From Histidinibacterium aquaticum (GTDB lineage Bacteria > Pseudomonadota > Alphaproteobacteria > Rhodobacterales > Rhodobacteraceae): DNA of 64,000 nt. The stretch lies in the NCBI RefSeq assembly GCF_008710275.1, contig NZ_VYQE01000001.1, positions 248,001 through 312,000 of the forward strand, written 5' to 3'. This document shows, one piece after another, positions 49,842-58,648 of this stretch (position 1 is the first letter of the stretch; each line of letters begins with the position of its first letter). The position numbers and the translations under genes were made by a program. The notes below the pieces were generated by a model. That model made no database searches and was not told the origin of the DNA. It saw only the letters and a list, made by a program, of their open reading frames with translations.

Positions 49842-50921
49842 CTACATGAACTTCAGGAAACTCATTTCGGACAGGCGGCGCGTCACCAGGTAGGAGGCCT
49901 CCAGCCGGGTCTCCAGCTCTGTCAGGCGGGTCGCAGCCTCGTAGGGATCGACGTTCTCCATGGCCCCGATCTGTCCGGCGTAGAGATCTCTCCGGGATTC
50001 CAGCAGGGCGATGGTCTCGTCGAGCCCCTTCTGTGCGCCACCCAGGCGCGCTTCGGCTTCCAGCAGCCCATCGAGACCGCTGGACAGGGCGCCGAGCGCC
50101 TCCTCCATCCAGGTCTGACGGGCGGCGGCATCCGGGATCTCGGTCGCATCCGTGGCCGCGAGCATCGCCAGACCTCGGTAGATATCGCGGAAGGCGGGGT
50201 CGTTCGCCTGTACGCCGTAATCCAGCGTCACGCCCTCGTCGATCCGGGCCGACTGCCGGGGCACCGGCACACCGCCGCCGTCGAGCAGCGGAGCGCCGCT
50301 GTAGAAGGTCTCTTCATATGTCCGGGCGGCCGGCAGGGCCGTGCCGTCGAAGACCTGGGCGAGCTCGGCCGCCTTCGCGGTCGCGTCCGCCGCGCTGACC
50401 ACACCCCCGCCAATCACCCCGTCGATGACCTGGCTCGGGACCAGGCCCGTCACCGGGTGGGCCTCATCCCAGGCCGTCATCGGAGAGACGGCGGTCTCGA
50501 TGCCCGAGAAGAGCTGCGTGCCGGAATGGCTCGTGTTCAGCTGGCCGAGGATCCGGTCCAGCGCCGAGGCGGCGGCCGCCTTCAGCGCGCCATTGTCGGA
50601 GGCACCGGCGCTGGTGACTCCCAGCGCGGCGGCGCGGACCTCGTCCGCCATCGTGCGGACCGAGCCCATCACGGCCGACATGGCATCCATCCGGGCCGCC
50701 AGGACCTTGTTCGTGTCGATCTGCTTCACCTGGCGCTCGTGCATCGCGTGCAGCTCGATCAGCTCGCCGGCGCCCGATCCCAGAGCGCCGTAGATGTCGG
50801 TCCGCTTGCCCGAGGCGACCTCCTGGCCGGCAGTATCGAGCCGTTCCCGCAGCACGGCGACGCCGTGGCGCAGGCTCGTGAGCTGGCTGTAGATCGGTGC
50901 GGGGTTGGAAATCACGGGCAT
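49842..50921 (-). CDS. flgL: Hook-filament junction protein FlgL
   Basis: A 359-residue flagellin-like junction protein. The N-terminal helix region has IYSQLTSLRHGVAVLRERLDTAGQEVASGKRTDIYGALGSGAGELIEL (about 9-56), and the C-terminal helices contain LLESRRDLYAGQIGAMENVDPYEAATRLTELETRLEASYLVTRRLSEMSFLKFM, the usual FlgL ending. It starts ten bases after flgK and is the last gene of flgE-flgK-flgL. It converges with the CtrA-like regulator gene, six bases between stops. Confidence 0.92.
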   Translation of the reverse strand: MPVISNPAPIYSQLTSLRHGVAVLRERLDTAGQEVASGKRTDIYGALGSGAGELIELHAMHERQVKQIDTNKVLAARMDAMSAVMGSVRTMADEVRAAALGVTSAGASDNGALKAAAASALDRILGQLNTSHSGTQLFSGIETAVSPMTAWDEAHPVTGLVPSQVIDGVIGGGVVSAADATAKAAELAQVFDGTALPAARTYEETFYSGAPLLDGGGVPVPRQSARIDEGVTLDYGVQANDPAFRDIYRGLAMLAATDATEIPDAAARQTWMEEALGALSSGLDGLLEAEARLGGAQKGLDETIALLESRRDLYAGQIGAMENVDPYEAATRLTELETRLEASYLVTRRLSEMSFLKFM

Positions 50922-50931
50922 CCCGATGTCC

Positions 50932-52350
50932 TCAGATGGAAGCGAGCAGGTCGTCGATCATGCGGGCCACGGTGGTGAGCACCTTCGAGTTGGCGGCGTA
51001 GCTCTGCTCGATCGCCAGAAGGCGCTGCATCTCGCTGTCGATATCGACGCCTTCGGCCTGTGTTCTGCTTTCGGCGACCGCTGCGCTCGCGGTGCGGATC
51101 CCGGCGAGGTCGCCCTCGGCCTTCGAACGGACTGCCTGCTGGTCCGAAATCAGCTGCGCCGCGAAGCTGGCGACCGTCACGCCGTCCTGCAGCCCTGCCG
51201 CCGGGTCGTAGGTCCCGGGCAGCGCCAGCCCGTCGAGGACGCTTTCCAGCGTCGCGGTTCCGCCCGCCGGGCCCTCCGCCCCAGCCCCGATCCCGTCCCG
51301 CAGCCGCCAGAGCGCCCCACCCGCTTCGGGGCGCACGGCGTCGTTGACCGCGATACGACCGGCGAGACCCTCGCGCAGCGCGGGGTTGTAGGCGGCCCCC
51401 GCATCGGTAAAGAGCCCCACCCCGCCGGGGGCCACCGTCGGGTCGGAGGCGCTGAAGCCCTCAACGAGCTCTCGCGCGGCCTCGTCGAGTTGGAGCCGGA
51501 AGCGCGGAAGCGTCCCGTCCTTGAGAGACATGAGGCCCGCGAGCCGTCCCCCGGAAATGCCCCGGTTGGGAGCGGCGCCCGGCGTCACGTCGATGCCGCC
51601 GAGGCTCAACCCCGCGACCGGATCGTATTCCAGTGTCTCGGCCCGGTCGCCCACGACCATCGCCGTCCCGTCCTGAGTGAATATGTCGAGCCCGCCGTCG
51701 ATTCTCTCTCGGACCTTGAAGTCCATGGACTGGGACAGCGCGTCGAGCCGGGCGTCCATCCGGTCACGCAGCTCGGCGGCGGCCGCCGTGTTCGGCTCCA
51801 TCCGGTTGATCCGCTCGTTCAGGGCGGCAAGTTCGCCGAAGATCCCGTTCACCCGCTCGACTTCCAGCGTCGTGTCCCGCCGGATCGCGCCCGACACGTC
51901 GTCGAGCTTGTCCGACAGCATGTTCAACGTGCCGGTGAGCGCCTGGGCGGCGTCGAGGACTTCCCTCTGCCGCGGACCGGACCCCGGATCGGTGATGAGC
52001 GCCGTGATCGAGTTCTCCAGCGCGCCCAGCCTGTCGCTCAGGGTAGTGCCGTCGCCCGGCTGACCGAGCGCCGCCGAGTAACCCTCGAGCAGGGCGGAGA
52101 CGGTCGACTGGGTCGCCGCCATCCCGAGGTGCTCGCGGTGCATCTGCGCGAGCGCGGCGGAGCTCTCTCGCGAGAGGCCGGTCACACGGACGCCTGACGT
52201 GCTCCCCCCGCCCTGTGTCGCGAACCCGACGTCGCGCCGGACGTAGCCCTGCGTGTTCGCGTTCGAGATGTTGCCGGCGGTCGTCTCCGACCACCGGCTG
52301 ACGGCCTGGAGACCGCTGCGGCTCGCGATGAGGGCGCCTGTGAGACTCAT
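50932..52350 (-). CDS. flgK: Hook-filament junction protein FlgK
   Basis: A 472-residue hook-associated protein. The N-terminal rod/hook motif is SRWSETTAGNISNANTQGYVRRDVGFATQGG (about residues 19-49), followed by the first junction helices (MHREHLGMAATQSTVSALLEGYSAALGQPGDGTTLSDRLGALENSI) and a C-terminal helix with GVDIDSEMQRLLAIEQSYAANSKVLTTVARMIDDLLASI, typical of FlgK. Length is at the short end of the family, meaning a reduced middle domain. It is 24 bases downstream of flgE. Confidence 0.95.
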   Translation of the reverse strand: MSLTGALIASRSGLQAVSRWSETTAGNISNANTQGYVRRDVGFATQGGGSTSGVRVTGLSRESSAALAQMHREHLGMAATQSTVSALLEGYSAALGQPGDGTTLSDRLGALENSITALITDPGSGPRQREVLDAAQALTGTLNMLSDKLDDVSGAIRRDTTLEVERVNGIFGELAALNERINRMEPNTAAAAELRDRMDARLDALSQSMDFKVRERIDGGLDIFTQDGTAMVVGDRAETLEYDPVAGLSLGGIDVTPGAAPNRGISGGRLAGLMSLKDGTLPRFRLQLDEAARELVEGFSASDPTVAPGGVGLFTDAGAAYNPALREGLAGRIAVNDAVRPEAGGALWRLRDGIGAGAEGPAGGTATLESVLDGLALPGTYDPAAGLQDGVTVASFAAQLISDQQAVRSKAEGDLAGIRTASAAVAESRTQAEGVDIDSEMQRLLAIEQSYAANSKVLTTVARMIDDLLASI

Positions 52351-52374
52351 TGGCCTGAACCGGTCCTACAGTGA

Positions 52375-53664
52375 TCAGCGCTTGATACGGGTTGTTTCGT
52401 CCAGCATCTCGTCCGCCGTCGTCACGACCTTCGCGTTCGTCGAATAGGCGCGCTGGGTCGCGATCAGGTCGGTCAGTTCCTCGGCAATATCCACGTTCGA
52501 GCCTTCGAGCGCACCAGAATAGACGCCGCCGGCGCCGCCTTCCCCGCCGATGCCGAGCGTCATCGACCCGCTCGAGCGGGAGAGCTTGTAGGCGTTGCCG
52601 TTGCCGGCCACCAGGCCCTCCGGGTTGGCGACCTGGGCGACCGGCACGCTGTAGAGGGGCATCCGCTGGCCGTTGTCGAAGAAGCCGAAGACGGTCCCCG
52701 CCTCGTCGATCTCGACGCGCGTCAGCTGGCCCGCCTCGGAGCCGTCGCGCTTGATGACCGGGGGCGTGTAGTCGCCCGCGAACTGGGTCATCCCGTCGTA
52801 GGTGCCGGGCGCGCCGAGGTCCAAGGTCAGTGTCTGCGGGGTGGTGCCGTTGTTGATCTGGAGCGTCGCCTGCCCGGTCAGAGGGTCGAAGGCGAAGTTC
52901 GGACCGGCCGTTCCGGCATAGGCGATCGGTGCGCCGGCCGAGGGTCCGGAATCCGCGAAGGTCGCGGTGATGTCACCCATGTAGGTGCCGTCCGGTCCCG
53001 AAACGGTGAGCGTCCACTCGTTCTCGGCTCCGACGCCGCCCGGCTGCCAGACAAGCTCAAGCCGCTCGGACGCGCCGAGCGGGGTGAAATACTCCGCGGA
53101 GCTCACGAAGGGGTCGCCGGGGGTGGCGAGACCGGTCTCCTGCGAGGGCAGGTTGCCGCTCAGGGAAAGGGCCGAGGTCGGCGCGCCGGGAATGCTGCGG
53201 TCGGTGATGTTCACGGTGTCGAGGTCGCCGAACCCGGTCCGGTCTATCCCGCCCGTGTTGCCATCGCCGTCGGTCGGGAAACCGGCGAGGTAGTAGCCGG
53301 CACTGTTCTTCAGGTTGCCGTTCTCGTCAGGCAGAAAGGACCCGGCCCGCGTCAGGACGTAGTTCGTGGCGACCGGATCGTTCGGACGGCTCGACACGAC
53401 GAAGAACCCTTCGCCCTCCAGCGCAAGGTCGGTCGGACTTCCCGTCGGACGCATGGAACCGGGGGTCGCCATGTCAGTGCGCTGCGCCGCGAGGACGCCC
53501 GCCATCGAGTCGGGGTTCGAGGAGGTCGACGTCACCATCTGGGAGAAGCTCCGCCGATAGCCGTCCGTATTCGCGTTCGCGATGTTCTCGGAGATCGTGC
53601 CGACAGCCTTGGAGTTCGCCTGCAGCCCGCTCACGCCGGTCTTCATGGCGCCTAGAATGCTCAT
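52375..53664 (-). CDS. flgE: Flagellar hook protein FlgE
   Basis: A 429-residue hook protein. The N-terminal axial motif is GLQANSKAVGTISENIANANTDGYRRSFSQM (about 15-45), then LEGEGFFVVSSRP and YVLTRAGSFLPDENGNLKNSAGYYLAGFP, the FlgE/F/G signatures. The C-terminus has LEGSNVDIAEELTDLIATQRAYSTNAKVVTTADEMLDETTRIKR. It starts flgE-flgK-flgL; the upstream region carries TTAACCTTC and an inverted repeat. Hook length would be set by the FliK-like protein at 59889. Confidence 0.96.
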   Translation of the reverse strand: MSILGAMKTGVSGLQANSKAVGTISENIANANTDGYRRSFSQMVTSTSSNPDSMAGVLAAQRTDMATPGSMRPTGSPTDLALEGEGFFVVSSRPNDPVATNYVLTRAGSFLPDENGNLKNSAGYYLAGFPTDGDGNTGGIDRTGFGDLDTVNITDRSIPGAPTSALSLSGNLPSQETGLATPGDPFVSSAEYFTPLGASERLELVWQPGGVGAENEWTLTVSGPDGTYMGDITATFADSGPSAGAPIAYAGTAGPNFAFDPLTGQATLQINNGTTPQTLTLDLGAPGTYDGMTQFAGDYTPPVIKRDGSEAGQLTRVEIDEAGTVFGFFDNGQRMPLYSVPVAQVANPEGLVAGNGNAYKLSRSSGSMTLGIGGEGGAGGVYSGALEGSNVDIAEELTDLIATQRAYSTNAKVVTTADEMLDETTRIKR

Positions 53665-53729
53665 GGTTTTCTGCCTCTCGTTTTCCTTGGCGCATAGTTA
53701 AACATTGAAATGCGGCAAGATCTTTTCAT

Positions 53730-53738
53730 GAAGGTTAA
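53730..53738 (-). promoter_or_regulatory. TTAACCTTC motif before flgE
   Basis: GAAGGTTAA at 53730-53738 reads TTAACCTTC on the flgE strand, 66 bases upstream of the flgE start. It is identical to the two copies before fliC and the copy at 62977-62985 and resembles a CtrA half-site (TTAACCAT). Confidence 0.5.
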
Positions 53739-53740
53739 AG

Positions 53741-53761
53741 CATAGATTGAACCAATCTATG
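53741..53761. repeat. Inverted repeat CATAGATTG-AAC-CAATCTATG
   Basis: A perfect 9-bp inverted repeat with a three-base spacer overlaps the stop codon of the TPR-like gene and lies 77 bases upstream of flgE. It could be an operator for flgE or a weak terminator hairpin of the upstream gene; the AT-rich stem favours protein binding. Confidence 0.5.
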
Positions 53762-55505
53762 TGCCTTCATCGTCACGCGTCTCTCCCGTGACCTGTTGGA
53801 GCATGCGGTCCGCGCTCTCCAGCGCATCCACCGCGTGCTGCCGCCTGAGCGGCGTCCCCGGCGGACGGGGCGCGTCCTCGTTGATACCTGCGAGGATCTT
53901 GGTCGCCTCGAGTTCTGGGAATGCACCCGCGACCCGCTCCACCGTCGCGGCGTCGCCCAGTCGATGGGCCGCGAGCATGAGTTCTATGGCGTCGCTCTGC
54001 GCGAGGTCGCCGTCGGCGTCCCAGAGCTCCAGGTAGCCGGACCTTGCCGCGTCCCAGTCGCCGCTCTGGTAATGGGCGCGCGCCAGGATGCGGAGAACGC
54101 CGGGCGAGCGGCTGTCCCGTTCCATCGCCACCAGCCGTTCCGTGCCACCGGTTTCCGAGAGCACCTCCGCCGACATCGTTCCGAACCTGGCCCGCAGGTC
54201 CGGGTCTCCGGATAGGAGGCCGCCAGAGAGGACGCTCTCGGCCTCGGAAAACCGCCCTCCCCGCATCAGCGCCTCGGCCTCGTTCAGCAGAAGCCGGTCG
54301 AGGGTCACCGCGTCGACATCGAAGAGGTCAAGTTCTCCGGCCGCCGTCATGTGCTCCCGGAGCGCCCGGTATTCGTCCGCAGCCGCGCCGGTCACGCCGC
54401 CCCGCACCAGCCGTTCGGCAAAAAGCTCGGCGCTTTCGGAGAAGGACGGCTCGAACCGATAGCGCGCCGCGATCCGGCGATGGCCGGCGAAGAACTCGGC
54501 TAGCCCCAGTTCTTCTTCCGCGCCCAGCTCATACCAGTCCCGGATCAGGGTCCCCGAAAGCTGGCGCGCTTCGGCGGCGGCTTCCGTCCCCGGAAAGCGG
54601 TCCCGGATCCGCGCATAGGTCTCGATCGCATCAACGGTCCGGTTCGCCTCGACCTGTGCCTGGGCCAGCATCCGCAGCGTGGCTCTCTCCGGCTCTCCGC
54701 CCTTCCAGAGACCCTGCATGACATCGAGCAGGTCCAGCCCCTCCTCCGGGCTCAGCGTCTCGGTGGAGCGACCCATCCGGACCAGGGCCAGCCGCGCCAA
54801 GTGGGCATCCGCCGTCTCCCCGCGGGAGGCCCGCTCGTAGCGGTCGAAGGCCGCGACAAGATCGCCGCTCTGCTCGGACACTTGCCCCATCAGGTACTCG
54901 AACCGGGGCGTGCTTCTGAGCGCGCCGATGGTCTCGATCTGGCTCGCCATCGTACCGGCCAGTTGCCACTGCGCATTGGCGATCGTCGCCGCGAAGAGAT
55001 CGAGCAGGAGGGCTTCCTCGATCTGGCGCGGGTAGGACGAGAGATCGAAGTAGGCCCGCTGCAAGACCGGCGCCGCCGCACGGGACTCCCCCCGCCGGAT
55101 CGCAGCAATTGCGGTCCAGAGCGCACCGGCGCCGCCCACCTCCATGCCCTGGGGCGGGGCTGCCCCCTCGACGACCAGCCGCAACTGCATCCGCAAACGG
55201 TCGAAGCGCGCGCGCTCTCCTACGCCCAGGGCCTCACGGTCGATGCCGTCCAGAGCCGACAGGCCTTCGGGCACCATGACATGCGCGAGATAGAATGAGG
55301 CCAGGTCGAGCAGCGCCCGGCGCTCCTCCGGGCTTTCCGGGTCTGCCGCGAGCATCTCCTCGAGCAACTGGCGGCGATCCTTCAGGAAGTCGGCGGTCTC
55401 ACGGGCCTCCAGCGAATACCCCATGTCCGAGACATCGCCCGATGCCGCCGTTGCGGCGGAAACCGACAGCAGCCCGGCGAGGATGGCCCGGAGGGAGACG
55501 GACAT
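53757..55505 (-). CDS. Periplasmic TPR-like protein of flagellar cluster
   Basis: A 582-residue protein with signal MSVSLRAILAGLLSVSAATAA and an almost wholly helical mature region of repeated helix pairs (for example VLQRAYFDLSSYPRQIEEALLLDLFAATIANAQ, LARLALVRMGRS, TVDAIETYARIRDRFPG, LARAHYQSGDWDAARSGYLELW), consistent with a TPR solenoid. Position inside the cluster and the presence of a MotE-like protein suggest a MotC-type periplasmic partner of the stator, but this is inference; no MotC signature is clear to me. It is read away from flgF across a 97-bp region with phased half-sites, and lies upstream of flgE. Confidence 0.8.
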   Translation of the reverse strand: MSVSLRAILAGLLSVSAATAASGDVSDMGYSLEARETADFLKDRRQLLEEMLAADPESPEERRALLDLASFYLAHVMVPEGLSALDGIDREALGVGERARFDRLRMQLRLVVEGAAPPQGMEVGGAGALWTAIAAIRRGESRAAAPVLQRAYFDLSSYPRQIEEALLLDLFAATIANAQWQLAGTMASQIETIGALRSTPRFEYLMGQVSEQSGDLVAAFDRYERASRGETADAHLARLALVRMGRSTETLSPEEGLDLLDVMQGLWKGGEPERATLRMLAQAQVEANRTVDAIETYARIRDRFPGTEAAAEARQLSGTLIRDWYELGAEEELGLAEFFAGHRRIAARYRFEPSFSESAELFAERLVRGGVTGAAADEYRALREHMTAAGELDLFDVDAVTLDRLLLNEAEALMRGGRFSEAESVLSGGLLSGDPDLRARFGTMSAEVLSETGGTERLVAMERDSRSPGVLRILARAHYQSGDWDAARSGYLELWDADGDLAQSDAIELMLAAHRLGDAATVERVAGAFPELEATKILAGINEDAPRPPGTPLRRQHAVDALESADRMLQQVTGETRDDEGT

Positions 55506-55519
55506 CTGGCGGCTATTTC

Positions 55520-55585
55520 CTTGACAATCCATGTTTAGTCATGCATTTATCACCGATAAAGCAAGTTAATGCAAGAACGCTCAAG
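55520..55585 (+). promoter_or_regulatory. Two sets of three CWWG half-sites in 10-bp phase before flgF
   Basis: CTTG 55520, CATG 55530 and CATG 55540 are ten bases apart; CAAG 55562, 55572 and 55582 are again ten apart; the sets are separated by 22 bp. The second set ends 17 bases before the flgF ATG. TTTAGTCATGCA here parallels TTTAGTCAAGCA before flgI. The pattern suggests oligomeric binding of an OmpR-type regulator over the divergent TPR-flgF promoter. Confidence 0.6.
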
Positions 55586-55602
55586 TCGAGGTTGACGCAG
55601 AC

Positions 55603-56352
55603 ATGGAAAATTCGAGCTATGTCGCGCTTTCCCTGGCGACCGTGATGCGGCGGTCGATGGACGTGGCCGCGAACAACATGGCGAACGCCAATACGGCCGG
55701 GTTCAAGGGCGAACGGGTCGTCTTCGACAGCTACCTGCACAAGGGCGACGCCGGCGAAGACAACGGCGCGCATTTCGTTCTCGACCGGGGCTCCTACCTC
55801 GACAGCACGCAGGGATCCATCCAGCACACCGGCAACCCGCTCGACGTCGCCCTCCAGGGCGAGGGATGGTTCTCCTACCTGACGCCCGACGGGCAGCAGG
55901 CCTTCGGCCGCGACGGTCGCTTCAGCGTCGATGCGCAGGGCAACCTCGTCACCCAGTCCGGCGCACGGGTGCTCGACGCCGGCGGCCAACCCGTCGCGAT
56001 CCCGCCCGAAGCGGCTGCGGACCTCGTGATCTCCGGAGACGGCACCATGTCGACCCCGGACGGAGGCGCCCTGGGCCAACTCGGCGTCTTCGAGGTGCCG
56101 GACCTGCAGTCCTACGAGCGGGTCGGCGGAGGGCTCTTCATTCCTCCCGGCGGCGGCGCTCCGGTGGAGGCTCCCCTCCCCGATCGCGCCACGCAGGTCG
56201 TCCAGTTCTCCGTCGAGGGCAGCAACGTGCAGCCCATCGTCGAGATGACCCGCATGATGGCCATCCAGAAATCATACGAACGGGCGGTCAACCTGATGAC
56301 CACCGGAGACGATCTGCGCAAGGACGCCCTCAAGCGTCTCGGCCAGGCCTGA
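55603..56352 (+). CDS. flgF: Flagellar proximal rod protein FlgF
   Basis: A 249-residue rod protein of the FlgE/F/G family. Features are MRRSMDVAANNMANANTAGFKGERVVFDSYL at the N-terminus, DVALQGEGWFSYLTPDGQQAFGRDGRFSVDAQGNLVTQSGARVLDAGGQPV in the middle, and VEGSNVQPIVEMTRMMAIQKSYERAVNLMTTGDDLRKDALKRLGQA at the C-terminus. It heads flgF-flgG-flgA-flgH-fliL-like. No good ribosome sequence is visible between the CAAG repeats and the ATG; GTCGAGG is 14 bases upstream. Confidence 0.95.
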   Translation: MENSSYVALSLATVMRRSMDVAANNMANANTAGFKGERVVFDSYLHKGDAGEDNGAHFVLDRGSYLDSTQGSIQHTGNPLDVALQGEGWFSYLTPDGQQAFGRDGRFSVDAQGNLVTQSGARVLDAGGQPVAIPPEAAADLVISGDGTMSTPDGGALGQLGVFEVPDLQSYERVGGGLFIPPGGGAPVEAPLPDRATQVVQFSVEGSNVQPIVEMTRMMAIQKSYERAVNLMTTGDDLRKDALKRLGQA

Positions 56353-56374
56353 GCGATAGGAAGGAAACGGCGAC

Positions 56375-57160
56375 ATGAAGGCGCTAGGCATCGCGACGAC
56401 CGGCATGTTGGCACAGCAGACCAACGTCGACGTCATCTCGAACAACATCGCGAACGCGAATACCACCGGCTTCAAGAGCAGCCGGGCGGCGTTCCAGGAC
56501 CTGATCTACCAGAACGTCGTCCGCGAGGGCGCACAGACCTCGGACCAAGGGACGGTGCGGCCGACCGGCGTGGACATCGGTCTCGGCGTGCAGACCGTCG
56601 GCACGGTCCGGCTGAACACGCAGGGCGGTCTCATCGCCACCGGTAACGACCTGGACATGGCGATCGACGGACGCGGCTACTTCACGGTCAACCTGCCCGA
56701 CGGCTCCGAGGGATATACCCGCGACGGCAGCTTCCGCATGAACGCGGAAGGCCAGCTCGTGACCCTGCAGGGCCACGAGGTCGGGCCCGGCATCGTGATC
56801 CCCGAGAATACCGTAAAGGTCGAGGTGAACGAGAGCGGCGTGGTCATGGCCTTCGTGGAGAACGATCCCGAGCCGGTCGAGCTCGGCCAGCTCACGCTTA
56901 CCAGCTTCATGAACGAGTCCGGCCTCCGCCCGATCGGCAACAACACCTTCCTCGAGACCGAAGCCTCCGGCGAGCCGGTCCCCGCCGTGCCCGGCGATCC
57001 GGGCCTGGGCATCATCCGCCAGGGCCACCTCGAAGGCTCCAACGTCAACATCATCCAGCAGATCACCGATCTGATCTCGGCGCAGCGCGCCTACGAGATG
57101 AATTCGAAGGCGATCGAGACCGCCGACCAGATGATGAACACCGCCAACCAGGTTCGCTGA
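56375..57160 (+). CDS. flgG: Flagellar distal rod protein FlgG
   Basis: A 261-residue distal rod protein. Conserved parts are ALGIATTGMLAQQTNVDVISNNIANANTTGFKSSRAAFQDLIYQN at the N-terminus, DMAIDGRGYFTVNLPDGSEGYTRDGSFRMNAEGQLVTLQGHEV, and LEGSNVNIIQQITDLISAQRAYEMNSKAIETADQMMNTANQVR at the end, the standard FlgG profile. Length equals the family norm. AGGAAACGG precedes the ATG. It begins 22 bases after flgF and is followed by flgA after four bases. Confidence 0.98.
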   Translation: MKALGIATTGMLAQQTNVDVISNNIANANTTGFKSSRAAFQDLIYQNVVREGAQTSDQGTVRPTGVDIGLGVQTVGTVRLNTQGGLIATGNDLDMAIDGRGYFTVNLPDGSEGYTRDGSFRMNAEGQLVTLQGHEVGPGIVIPENTVKVEVNESGVVMAFVENDPEPVELGQLTLTSFMNESGLRPIGNNTFLETEASGEPVPAVPGDPGLGIIRQGHLEGSNVNIIQQITDLISAQRAYEMNSKAIETADQMMNTANQVR

Positions 57161-57164
57161 CCGG

Positions 57165-57815
57165 ATGCGCGCCCTGATCCTCATCTCCTGCCTTCTCGCC
57201 GGCCCGTCCTTCGCGGAAGACCTCGATGTGCTCGTCGAGGAACGGGCACGCGGCCAACTGGGCGCAACGCTCCCGGCGGAGGCGGAATTCGAGATCAGCC
57301 TGCGCGAGAGCGACGTCACCGACGTCCTGATGCTGGCGGAGTTCTGGATGGACTCCTCGACCGGCCAGTTCGCGGCGAACGCCGTGCTCCCGACCGGAGA
57401 GACCCGCCGGGTCATCGGCGTGGCGGTCGCCACGGTGCCGGTCCCGGTCCCGGTGCGCCGCCTGCTGCCGGACGAACTGATCGGGCCAGGCGACCTGCAC
57501 ACCGTGCGCCTGCCCCTCGGCCGGGTCGGCGCCTTCGCCGTCACCGACGCCGACGCGCTGGTCGGGATGCAGGTCCGCCGCGTCCTCTCCCAGGGCCGGC
57601 CGATCATGACCCAGTCGGTGATCGAGCCCCTCGTCATCGAAAGAGGCGACGACGTCTCCATCCGCTACGAGGATGGCGTTCTCGCCCTGTCGGCGCCGGG
57701 ACGGGCGCTCTCGGGCGCGCACCGCGGACAGGATATCCGTGTCGTGAACCTGGTCAGCAACAAGCCGGTCACCGGTGTGGCCCAGACGGATGGAATTGTG
57801 GAGGTCCGCCGATGA
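57165..57815 (+). CDS. flgA: P-ring assembly chaperone FlgA
   Basis: A 216-residue periplasmic protein that helps FlgI assemble the P ring. The signal is MRALILISCLLAGPSFAE. The C-terminal SAF domain is clear: VPVPVRRLLPDELIGPGDLHTVRLPLGRV, then DALVGMQVRRVLSQGRPIMTQSVIEPLVIERGDDVSIRYEDG, ending VVNLVSNKPVTGVAQTDGIVEVRR. It overlaps flgH by four bases (ATGA), so the two ring-assembly proteins are co-translated. Confidence 0.94.
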   Translation: MRALILISCLLAGPSFAEDLDVLVEERARGQLGATLPAEAEFEISLRESDVTDVLMLAEFWMDSSTGQFAANAVLPTGETRRVIGVAVATVPVPVPVRRLLPDELIGPGDLHTVRLPLGRVGAFAVTDADALVGMQVRRVLSQGRPIMTQSVIEPLVIERGDDVSIRYEDGVLALSAPGRALSGAHRGQDIRVVNLVSNKPVTGVAQTDGIVEVRR

Positions 57816-58564
57816 TCCGCCCCCTCATGACGCTTTCCGCCGGGGCCCTCGCCGCCGGCTGCGCAGTCGCCCCGGCCTTCGACCGCGACCCCGAGATCTC
57901 GAACGTCGCCCTGACCTCCGAGACGGTCCCCGAAGCGGCCAGCGTTCAGGTCCCCCTGCCCGACCCCGAGCCCGTCGTGATCCCGACCCGGGCCGAGTCC
58001 GCTTCCCTCTGGGCGCCTGGCGCCCGCGGCTTCTTCGGCGACCAGCGTGCGACCCAGGTGGGCGACATCCTCACGATCGACATCGAGATCGACGACGAGG
58101 CCCAGCTCGCGAACGCCAGCAGCCGGGAGCGCGAGGGAGAGGCCTCCGTCGCCTTCCCCACGGCACTCGGCTACGAGAACCAGCTGGGCCGGCTTCTCCC
58201 CGGTGTCGAGCAGGACGACCTCGGCGACCCGCTGGTCGGGGTGGAGTCCGAGACCGCGGCCTCCGGCGCGGGGACGATCCGCCGGAACGAGTCCATCAAG
58301 CTCAAGATCGCGGCCATGGTCGTCCGCGTGCTGCCCAACGGGAACATGGTGGTTGCCGGCCGGCAGGAGGTGAAGGTGAACAACGAGCTCCGCGAGCTTC
58401 GCGTCGCCGGCATCATCCGTCCCCAGGACATCCAGATGAACAACACCGTCCCCTACGAGAAAATCGCCGAAGCCCGCATCACCTACGGCGGTCGCGGCTC
58501 TCTCTCGCGCACGCAGGAGCGCGGCTACGGCGAGGACGCGATGGACGTGATCCTCCCCTACTGA
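57812..58564 (+). CDS. flgH: Flagellar L-ring lipoprotein FlgH
   Basis: A 250-residue outer-membrane lipoprotein that makes the L ring. The signal MIRPLMTLSAGALAAGCAVAP has the lipobox AAGC. Family segments are SLWAPGARGFFGDQRATQVGDILTIDIEIDDEAQLANASSREREGE and IKLKIAAMVVRVLPNGNMVVAGRQEVKVNNELRELRVAGIIRPQDIQMNNTVPYEKIAEARITYGGRG, ending with the conserved QERGYGEDAMDVILPY. The gene lies fourth in the flgF operon. Confidence 0.96.
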   Translation: MIRPLMTLSAGALAAGCAVAPAFDRDPEISNVALTSETVPEAASVQVPLPDPEPVVIPTRAESASLWAPGARGFFGDQRATQVGDILTIDIEIDDEAQLANASSREREGEASVAFPTALGYENQLGRLLPGVEQDDLGDPLVGVESETAASGAGTIRRNESIKLKIAAMVVRVLPNGNMVVAGRQEVKVNNELRELRVAGIIRPQDIQMNNTVPYEKIAEARITYGGRGSLSRTQERGYGEDAMDVILPY

Positions 58565-58648
58565 TCCGGAAACGGCCCCGAAGAGGGAGAAATCCTGACA
58601 CAATCTGCATGCACGGTCTGAGCATCCAAAACGGGGGCCTTGGATCGC

